The translations under genes were made by a program, and so were the position numbers. The notes below the pieces were generated by a model that saw only the letters and a list, made by a program, of their open reading frames with translations, did not search any database and was not told the origin of the DNA. Shown here piece after piece: positions 9,992 to 16,780 of a stretch of 56,148 nt of DNA (the first letter of the stretch is position 1; every line of letters starts with the position of its first letter). The stretch lies in the NCBI GenBank assembly GCA_000989515.1, contig LBOM01000004.1, positions 1 to 56,148 on the forward strand, in the 5' to 3' direction. Origin of the DNA: Candidatus Nomurabacteria bacterium GW2011_GWE1_32_28 (lineage in GTDB: Bacteria > Patescibacteriota > Minisyncoccia > Phycocordibacterales > UBA9973).

Positions 9992-10249
9992 TTAATTCCC
10001 TACTTTGTTTCGACTCAAACTCCTAGTTTTAATTACTTCTTCAAAAAGCATCGCAAAGACACTCTCTATTCGTTCCTCCATATCCTCATCATCATCTTGC
10101 CAATATGTAATTTGAACTCCTTCAACCACACAAGAATCAAAAGTCATTTTGGCTTTGACTCCAACTGAATCAGAACAAAAAACTGAAAGAGTTTTACCCT
10201 CTGTTTCTTCTTCTGATCTATTCACATAGTTTTTATTCATTTCTTCCAT
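9992..10249 (-). CDS. Small acidic hypothetical protein
   Basis: 85 aa ORF directly upstream of the recombinase, same strand. Confidence 0.45.
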   Translation of the reverse strand: MEEMNKNYVNRSEEETEGKTLSVFCSDSVGVKAKMTFDSCVVEGVQITYWQDDDEDMEERIESVFAMLFEEVIKTRSLSRNKVGN

Positions 10250-10385
10250 ATAATTTAGTTTTTATTCTTCTTATAATCACCCATAAAACCTCGCTCCAGC
10301 CAATAGGCGCCACATAAAGCATATATAAACCCAGAAAGGCATAATTTTGCCATCAGCTACTTTATAATAGCTATAAATGCCTCTT

Positions 10386-10511
10386 TTAATTTGGCCATTC
10401 ATCATCATAAAGTTCTGGGTACTTTCTAAAGATAGCTCTATTTGAGTTAATTTCTTCTATTTCGTCCACATACATGGTCGAATCTTCTTCAAATTCTTCT
10501 TTTTTATCCAT
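10386..10511 (-). CDS. Small acidic ORF (MDKKEEFEEDSTMYVDEIEEINSNRAIFRKYPELYDDEWPN)
   Basis: 41-codon ORF read manually; preceded by actaaataatATG, like the aaaaactaaattatATG of the 85 aa ORF. Confidence 0.35.
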   Translation of the reverse strand: MDKKEEFEEDSTMYVDEIEEINSNRAIFRKYPELYDDEWPN

Positions 10512-10555
10512 ATTATTTAGTTTTTAGTTAATAAAGCTTAAAAACAAACGAAAAA

Positions 10556-10639
10556 AGCCCCAGTTTCTACGCAGAGAGAATATCCGTTAAAATAAGACTC
10601 TCTATGTAGAAATTGAGGCTCTATATATTAACGGATATT
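10556..10639 (-). ncRNA. H-type pseudoknot overlapping a terminator-like stem
   Basis: AGCCCCAGTTTCTACGCAGAGAG (10556-10578) pairs with CTCTCTATGTAGAAATTGAGGCT (10598-10620); AATATCCGTTAA (10579-10590) pairs perfectly with TTAACGGATATT (10628-10639); on the minus strand the long stem is followed by TTTTTT. Confidence 0.5.
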
Positions 10640-11025
10640 TAGAAACTAAACCTTAAACACTGTTCTCAAGAGAGATAGTCCGAAAGATTTCAGACTAGAA
10701 TCGACCGAATATCATTTCATATAGTACATATCATTATATGTATATTTTACCATAATTTTAAACTAAAAACAAACGACATTTTATTTCCACAAAACAACAA
10801 AATAGCCTTATAATAAAGGGTATAATACAGATTAGAGAAATTAAAAAATGATGCTATTTTTTACATATTTTTTGTAGCAGAGCTTCCTTATTTCGCAACC
10901 TAAAATACCACCTAGTAACACCTTACCCAGAGCTAATAAATAGTTATAAGATAGCAGATTCGGCAAAAACGCCCTTTCCATTCATAGTAAAGTATTGATT
11001 TCTTCTAGTAAAAGCACCTGAAATG

Positions 11026-11070
11026 ACATAAAAAAACGGCAATATCCCGATAAGGAACACTACCGTTTTC
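11026..11070 (-). terminator. Rho-independent terminator
   Basis: Minus strand AAAACGG...CCGTTTTTTTATG just after the 81 aa ORF. Confidence 0.6.
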
Positions 11071-11085
11071 TATCTACCTATTCTA

Positions 11086-11331
11086 TTATTTCCACCTAGC
11101 CATCAGAAACTCTAAAATAGCCTCTTCTGCCTCTCTCACTGTTAATGAATCCAATTCTGCAAGTCGGTTCTCCCGATCTACTTCTTCTTGGATATTTTGA
11201 TATATAAGAGAGGTTAAAGTATTCTTCTGTTTTTGACTTATTATTTCTTCCTCGCCCATATATTCTTCTGACGGAAAGAAATAGTTTCTTCTAGGACGAC
11301 CAAAATTAGCCGTTAATGTTTTTGTTATCAT
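11086..11331 (-). CDS. Hypothetical protein, C-terminal helical motif resembling small mobile-element/phage accessory domains
   Basis: 81 aa ORF; QKNTLTSLI...LDSLTVREAEEAILEFL. Confidence 0.45.
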   Translation of the reverse strand: MITKTLTANFGRPRRNYFFPSEEYMGEEEIISQKQKNTLTSLIYQNIQEEVDRENRLAELDSLTVREAEEAILEFLMARWK

Positions 11332-11340
11332 ATATTTGTC

Positions 11341-11547
11341 TTAGTTAATAACAAGAGCTTTGGTTATCGTTATAATGTTGTTTTCATAAGCTACTTCTAC
11401 AGGGTCGCCTACTCGAAAGCCAGAAGATAACAGAAAACGATTTGTAATTCTTAACATCGGTTTCTGCTTACCCGCATAAATGGGACACTTAAAAAGATAT
11501 CCATTAGCTCCTGGCTTATAAGTCACAGTCATTCTTCTAATTTGCAT
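11341..11547 (-). CDS. SymE-like / AbrB-fold small protein
   Basis: RRMTVTYKP...PMLRITNRFLLSSGFRVGDPVEVAYENNIITITK matches the SymE toxin-domain pattern. Confidence 0.5.
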   Translation of the reverse strand: MQIRRMTVTYKPGANGYLFKCPIYAGKQKPMLRITNRFLLSSGFRVGDPVEVAYENNIITITKALVIN

Positions 11548-11570
11548 ATTGTTTTGTTATAAAGTAATAA

Positions 11571-11876
11571 TCAACTTTCCATTGGGCGAACTTGTAAGTG
11601 ATAAAACAAGGCAATTCTCTTGGGGTATCGGGCAATGATTTTACCCGACTTGTCTTTCTTCTCGATTATTACTTTAGAATGAAGAGCCTTCTGAGAAGGC
11701 ATGACATAGTAGCCACTTTTCTGCCATTGCCTGTAGGTAGCACAGTTTGAGTTTGCATCATATCGTTCCGCTTCTTCTTCCGACCAACGTTCCGCTATTT
11801 GCTTCTTCACACTCTCAAAGTTAGCGATACTTCCACCAAAATTAGTTTCAATTTGAATTTCTTTTGCTTTAACCAT
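11571..11876 (-). CDS. Hypothetical protein (possible ArdC-like fragment)
   Basis: 101 aa ORF; TYRQWQKSGYYVMPSQKALHSKVIIEKK...YPKRIALFYHLQV. Confidence 0.4.
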   Translation of the reverse strand: MVKAKEIQIETNFGGSIANFESVKKQIAERWSEEEAERYDANSNCATYRQWQKSGYYVMPSQKALHSKVIIEKKDKSGKIIARYPKRIALFYHLQVRPMES

Positions 11877-12205
11877 AGATAGATATTGTGTTTATTAATA
11901 AAGAAGCATCACTCGACTATGGTGCTTGAGATTTGTGCAATGTAGCTTCTGCAATTTGCTACTTATTGCACTTACATAGTTTTGAAGGGGTGCCAGGGGC
12001 GTGGTTCGATTTAACTTCCACCCATCCGAGGAACATCCAAGGATATGGTAGTAACCATAGGGTTGAAAAAAATCTTGGATTTGTTCTCTATTTCAGAATC
12101 AAAGGCCGAAAAAAAATTCTAAAAAATTTATAGAAATTAGGGGGTTTGCAGGAGTCCAACAAAGGTGTATTATTGTAGGTATAACTGAATAAAAAAGTAG
12201 CCTAA

Positions 12206-12356
12206 CCCTTTAGTGATAAAGGTATGGTGAAGAAGTCCACTACAGCATAAAAAACTCCTAGTCAGAGTTTCGCTGTAGTGGCCGTACTTGGAAACAGGTA
12301 CGAGTGGTCGAAAGATCACTGATCTGGCTGGGAGCTTTTTATGTGTAAGCTCCAGC
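12206..12356 (+). ncRNA. Structured RNA leader of the HNH gene (five consecutive helices)
   Basis: CCTTT/AAAGG; CCACTACAGC/GCTGTAGTGG with inner AAACTC/GAGTTT; CGTACTTG-GAAA-CAGGTACG; AGTGGTC-GAAA-GATCACT; GCTGGGAGCTT/AAGCTCCAGC. Confidence 0.6.
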
Positions 12357-12979
12357 TAAGTAGTTTTATTTCCATGAACTTAGCTGATAAAGAATATCTT
12401 TCCTCTCTGGAGAAAGAAGTCATAGGCAATTACGTTTATTTTTTTAGCCCTTTAGATAAGGAGTATCTTTCTCATTTTAAAGACACGATTGAAACTCTGG
12501 AAGAATTAAAAAAATATAAAAGTTGGTATCAACGGATTTTTGATTCTAAAAAATTGTCCGAGGCTAAACGAATTTATAAAGAAGAAATAGACACGATTGT
12601 AAAAAAGATTAGTGACTTACATAAAGAACAGAGAGAAGAAGAGCGTTTGCTTTATTCAAAAAAAACTAAAATGGATAAATATTGGCAGCTACGTAAAGAA
12701 ATTGAATCAATGCCACAGTATGGAATTTGGAGACAAGCAGTACTTCAAAAATTTGGCAGGAAATGCGCTGTATGTGGTTCTACCGAAAATCTGGAAGTAG
12801 ATCATCGCTATAAATCTTTCTACGCCATTACAAAAGAGTATGGAATCACGAATAAAGTTCAAGCATATGGCTGTGCTGAGTTATGGGATATAGATAATGG
12901 AGCACCGCTGTGTAAAACACACCACGACCAAACACCAAGCAGTAGAAAATATTTACAAACTAACCAAAAAACAATATGA
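12341..12979 (+). CDS. HNH endonuclease with coiled-coil N-terminus
   Basis: CAVCGSTENLEVDHRYKS...NGAPLCKTHHDQ; SD-like GGGAG 6-7 nt upstream of ATG. Confidence 0.85.
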   Translation: MCKLQLSSFISMNLADKEYLSSLEKEVIGNYVYFFSPLDKEYLSHFKDTIETLEELKKYKSWYQRIFDSKKLSEAKRIYKEEIDTIVKKISDLHKEQREEERLLYSKKTKMDKYWQLRKEIESMPQYGIWRQAVLQKFGRKCAVCGSTENLEVDHRYKSFYAITKEYGITNKVQAYGCAELWDIDNGAPLCKTHHDQTPSSRKYLQTNQKTI

Positions 12980-13230
12980 GCTATATCAACAATATTCCTA
13001 CACATTCAGATGGAGATCCATGTCCTGCTTGTGGCTGTGGAGATAAATCAAAAGGAGGTAAATTACGTTTGATTAAGACTAAAGATGGAAGTCGTTTATT
13101 TCTTGGTTGTAATAGGTATCCTAATTGTAAATATACTGTCTCAGCTTATTACACTTCTGAGAATTTAGACTTACAGATAGAGCGAGAACTGGAAGAAGAG
13201 GAACGAGAACTAAGGAATGCCTTTGAGTAA
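12976..13230 (+). CDS. Topoisomerase-type C4 zinc-finger protein
   Basis: CPACGCGDKSKGGKLRLIKTKDGSRLFLGCNRYPNCKYT. Confidence 0.65.
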   Translation: MSYINNIPTHSDGDPCPACGCGDKSKGGKLRLIKTKDGSRLFLGCNRYPNCKYTVSAYYTSENLDLQIERELEEEERELRNAFE

Positions 13231-13534
13231 ATATATGAAAAAGAAAATAATTTACATTTCAATACCAGTTATATTTATTGCCCTAGCTGTTTTATATTTC
13301 TACTATGGGCCAGCACCAAACAAGCTATCTAAGTGTCCCGATGACTACGCTGACACCGATGCAGAGTTTAATGAGAAAATGGCTGATATGAATAAGTGGA
13401 CAAATGCTTTCTATGACAATCATCCAGGCGCCACGCTCTCAGATTGGAACAAAGCACGATATCAGTTTTGGATTGATAATAAGTGTACCGAAGCATTAAA
13501 GAGATACGAAGAAGCAAAAGCATTATCAAATTAA
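13217..13534 (+). CDS. Membrane-anchored hypothetical protein
   Basis: N-terminal TM then polar domain; overlaps previous gene. Confidence 0.5.
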   Translation: MPLSKYMKKKIIYISIPVIFIALAVLYFYYGPAPNKLSKCPDDYADTDAEFNEKMADMNKWTNAFYDNHPGATLSDWNKARYQFWIDNKCTEALKRYEEAKALSN

Positions 13535-13544
13535 CTAAAAACAT

Positions 13545-13889
13545 ATGAACAAAATAAAAATATCAACGATTGTTTTAATAGCTTGTTTATCCTTAACCTT
13601 TATCTTTGATGCATTAATTCCAATGTGGTTGGGGGTCTCTCTGGGAGTTTTAAGTGTAGCAATGCTTGTATTACTCAATATTGAAACATTCAAAGTAAAA
13701 GGGGTAACAAAGAAACTTTCTCTATACGCAGATGCTATTGTAGGACTATTTCTCATACTGACCTTCATACCTACTGGAATTATTAGCTACACAGTGAACA
13801 ATTTTCTCTCACATTCTTTAGTATTTATTTTTGCTGGACTATTGATAGCGATACTTGTAAACGCTTTTAGGATAGAGAAAAAGGATTAA
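13545..13889 (+). CDS. Small multi-TM protein
   Basis: 114 aa, hydrophobic segments; co-directional cluster. Confidence 0.5.
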   Translation: MNKIKISTIVLIACLSLTFIFDALIPMWLGVSLGVLSVAMLVLLNIETFKVKGVTKKLSLYADAIVGLFLILTFIPTGIISYTVNNFLSHSLVFIFAGLLIAILVNAFRIEKKD

Positions 13890-13916
13890 TAACCTATTTA
13901 ATAGGGTTATTTTAGT
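13888..13916 (+). terminator. Putative terminator after the 114 aa membrane protein
   Basis: AATAACCTATTTAATAGGGTTATTTT hairpin. Confidence 0.45.
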
Positions 13917-13931
13917 GGTTAATACCAAAAT

Positions 13932-13953
13932 TGTGGATACAGCTGTATCCACA
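13932..13953. promoter_or_regulatory. 22-bp perfect palindrome TGTGGATACAGCTGTATCCACA
   Basis: Two inverted GTATCCACA half-sites (one mismatch to DnaA box TTATCCACA). Confidence 0.55.
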
Positions 13954-14050
13954 TATGATAAGGAGGGTCGGAATAATCTGAATTTGTCTCTAAGTACGCC
14001 TATCTTTTTTATTATTTTAAAATATTTACAAGAATAAAAAGGGACTTTGC

Positions 14051-14168
14051 TATAATGTATATGTTAGTGAATTATCGCTAACCAGGACTATGGATTGAAT
14101 GCATCTATGAGGTAAGAACCCTTCCAAGATGTATCTAATCCTAGATACGTCCTGAAAGGGTTTTTTGT
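14051..14168 (+). ncRNA. Candidate small RNA: TATAAT box, structured body, terminator
   Basis: TATAAT 14051-14056; GTTAGTG/CGCTAAC; GTATCTA-ATCC-TAGATAC; AACCCTT...AAGGGTTTTTT. Confidence 0.5.
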
Positions 14169-14407
14169 TTGATAAAAATGAATGCTTGAGCTGTGGAAGT
14201 ATTATATTGGGATTAATCCTGATACAAGAAAACAAATTCAAAGTTGATCATATCAAAAGCACTCGTACAAATGCCATATCACTGTTCTTAACAACAAATA
14301 TCGGCTACATAGAGATCGGATAAGCACGTTAAGGGATCATGTTGGAAAAGAGATGAAAGAGCATGATCTAAAATCTAAAGAGTTGAAGGTGTTTTCTAAC
14401 GAATAGG
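14156..14407 (+). pseudogene. Frameshifted, possibly HNH-like ORF remnant
   Basis: Frame 1 KNECLSCGSIILGLILIQENKFKVDHIKSTRT then another frame KCHITVLNNKYRLHRDRISTLRDHVGKEMKEHDLKSKELKVFSNE*. Confidence 0.25.
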
Positions 14408-14758
14408 GGTTTCCGTTAGAAAGGTTACTTGCATAAATACACACTTCAGCAAATGACTTTGGGGTAAAATCCATTGTTCAATCCACCAAACCTAGGCCTA
14501 AAAACCTGTCCGTACGCTGGAACGCATAATTATGGAACCATTCCAGCGGAACCATTTGAGTATTTTATTGTTTTGACAACGTTTCATTGTTGCCTTCCCT
14601 AAGAGGATGACAATTACCTGCTAACAAAGAAAACATTGTATCGCTTATCCGCGAACCAGACACAGAGATTTTTTATTTTGGATCGTTTGAAAGACTTATC
14701 ATAACTTCTAGCTTGTTTCTGAAACTAAGCTAAAGGAAATTTCTTTTAAATCGGTCTA

Positions 14759-14792
14759 AAATGAAGGATCCGAGTTCGGGTCTTTCATTTTT
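14759..14792 (+). terminator. Rho-independent terminator-like hairpin
   Basis: AATGAAGGATCC-GAGTTC-GGGTCTTTCATTTTTATT. Confidence 0.55.
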
Positions 14793-14957
14793 ATTACCTT
14801 TTTTAAAATAATTTTAAATTTCAAATAAAATACGTAGCTTGTTATTTGAAATAAATATAAATTATGTGTTAGTTTAATATGTTACGCTATTTCTCATTAC
14901 TATGAGCGTGAGCGTGACTATTGCCTAAATCAGCGTAAAGGCCTAAATTATAATTCT

Positions 14958-16751
14958 TTAACTATTCTCTCTTATATTAAGAATATCTGGTTCCTTCTGT
15001 TTCAAAAAGTCTTGAAAAAGTCCTTCCTGGTTGGATAGGCGATCGAAAGTTCCTTCTTGGACAATTCTTCCATACTCAAAAACGAAAATTCTATCGGTGT
15101 TTTTTAATGTTGTTAGTCGATGTGCAATTGTTATTGTAGTTTTGTCTTTGAATAATTGTTCAACATTTCTTTGAATCTTAGTTTCATTAGTGTTATCAAG
15201 AGCAGAGGTTGCCTCATCAAGTATCAATAATTCTGGTGATTTTAGTATCAGTCTTGCAATAGCTAGTCGTTGTTTTTGTCCACCGCTCAAGTTATTTCCA
15301 TTCTCCGCTACTCTTCCTACTAATCCTCCAAGTGAATTTTCTATCTCTTCATATAAATTTGCTAGTTTTGATGCTCTAATAACTTCTTCTTCTGTTATAT
15401 TTTCACGTTCACAGCCATAGATGATATTATCTCGTATAGTACCAGAAAATATATGCGTTTTTTGTGGTACATATGCAATAAGATCTGCGATTTCTTCTCT
15501 GTTTATCGTGGCTAAGTTTTTACCAAAGATTTCCACCTTACCTGAATAGCCATGAACTAGTCTTAAGAGAATTTTTATGAGTGTCGATTTACCGCAACCA
15601 GAGGCACCAGCTATGCCGATTTTCTCTCCATTTTTTATAGTAAAACTTATATCTTGCAAAACTGGCGAATCTTTATATTTGAAAGATAGATTATTAATCT
15701 CTATCGCAGTGGTATTGTTTGGGATAAGTTTTCCCCCATGATTTGCTTGGAAAGAAATATCTCTTGGTTGATTAAGTAAATCATATAAGTCATTTACCCT
15801 TATTGAACTCTCGTGAGCTTCGTCGAGTATACGATGAATCTCTCGCAATGGCCCCGTTATGCTCAAAAATAGAATTGAGTAAACTAAAATATCACCTTTT
15901 GTGATTATGCCTTGTGACGCAAGAAAAATCGATAATGAAATTACAAGAATATAGAAAAATCCTTCATTGAGATATTTTCCAGAATCAAATAACGCCATAA
16001 AAATATGGTGCCTTATTTCTTTTTTACGCATTCCTTCAGCAACTTCTTCAACTTTTTCTACTTCTTTGTTTTCAGTGTTTAATGCTCGCACAGTTTCAAT
16101 ACCACCCAGCATTTCAACGACTGTACCATCAATTTTCTCTTTACCACGCAATAAAGCAACACGTATTCCTTTTTGCGAAGAAACTTGCCACACGATAAGA
16201 AAAAGTCCTACTGGAATTACTAAAATCATCACCCCAGCTAGTAGCGGTTTTTGAATGAGTGCGATAGCTATTGCAGCTAATGCACTGAAGAAAGCAGGAA
16301 AGAAATCAAGAAATCCAAGTTTAATTATTTTTATCATTCCCTGTATTGATCTAAAAATTCTTCCGTGTAAAGAACCAATTTGTTGTTGATTAATGTTTGC
16401 AATATCTGTTTTAAGTAAGTGCTCAATGACATTTACTGTTTGTTTTTTATCTGTTTGCGTTGCTACATTCTCAACTAAGTATTTACGCACAACATTTAGA
16501 GCTTCACGCACAAGGATTATACCGATTATTAAAATAATAAATGGAGTAGCAATGCTTAAACCAATATGTTCTGTGCCAACAAGTTTATCTACCAAACGTC
16601 CTAAAATAACAGCAGGTAAGTTAGTTAAAACGCCAATGATCAACATGAGGAGAGAGGCAAAAACCAGAGCATTCTTCTCTGTCCTTTCCATGAGTCCAAA
16701 AGTGCGCTTAAATCCATTCATTATTTCAGAGAATTCTTTGTTTATGGTCAT
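14958..16751 (-). CDS. ABC transporter, fused permease/ATPase (MsbA-like exporter)
   Basis: GASGCGKSTLIKILLRL, LSGGQKQRLAIARL, LLILDEATSALD plus N-terminal TM domain. Confidence 0.9.
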   Translation of the reverse strand: MTINKEFSEIMNGFKRTFGLMERTEKNALVFASLLMLIIGVLTNLPAVILGRLVDKLVGTEHIGLSIATPFIILIIGIILVREALNVVRKYLVENVATQTDKKQTVNVIEHLLKTDIANINQQQIGSLHGRIFRSIQGMIKIIKLGFLDFFPAFFSALAAIAIALIQKPLLAGVMILVIPVGLFLIVWQVSSQKGIRVALLRGKEKIDGTVVEMLGGIETVRALNTENKEVEKVEEVAEGMRKKEIRHHIFMALFDSGKYLNEGFFYILVISLSIFLASQGIITKGDILVYSILFLSITGPLREIHRILDEAHESSIRVNDLYDLLNQPRDISFQANHGGKLIPNNTTAIEINNLSFKYKDSPVLQDISFTIKNGEKIGIAGASGCGKSTLIKILLRLVHGYSGKVEIFGKNLATINREEIADLIAYVPQKTHIFSGTIRDNIIYGCERENITEEEVIRASKLANLYEEIENSLGGLVGRVAENGNNLSGGQKQRLAIARLILKSPELLILDEATSALDNTNETKIQRNVEQLFKDKTTITIAHRLTTLKNTDRIFVFEYGRIVQEGTFDRLSNQEGLFQDFLKQKEPDILNIRENS

Positions 16752-16780
16752 AAAAGACTTTTTTGCTTAATCACTTAAAT

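Larger units (their letters stand above)
8301..14900. mobile_element. Probable integrated mobile element (right boundary not resolved)
   Basis: Serine recombinase overlapping ychF, followed by small accessory ORFs, HNH nuclease, structured noncoding regions and a broken nuclease-like ORF. Confidence 0.5.

Noticed and set aside
10556-10620. TTTCTAC motifs resembling Cas12a repeat ends
   Set aside because: Only two copies in inverted orientation, no spacer array and no cas gene in the window; explained as arms of one stem.
10579-10697. Group I intron core (GACTA / ATAGTCC-like strings)
   Set aside because: Order of the R- and S-like strings and spacing do not allow P3-P7 assembly.
11933-12133. 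66-aa plus-strand ORF MCNVASAICYLL...
   Set aside because: Crosses a strong inverted repeat in the divergent regulatory region; no recognisable domain.
12283-12302. Group II intron domain V
   Set aside because: GAAA-capped helix is only 20 nt and lacks the AGC triad, bulge and second helix; no reverse transcriptase nearby.
12206-12979. IscB/HEARO (omega-RNA) system
   Set aside because: The HNH protein is 212 aa with no visible RuvC motifs; only the RNA-next-to-HNH layout is similar, so not called as IscB.
14050-14241. 63-aa minus-strand ORF over the small-RNA locus
   Set aside because: Overlaps promoter/terminator structure on the plus strand and has no homology signal.
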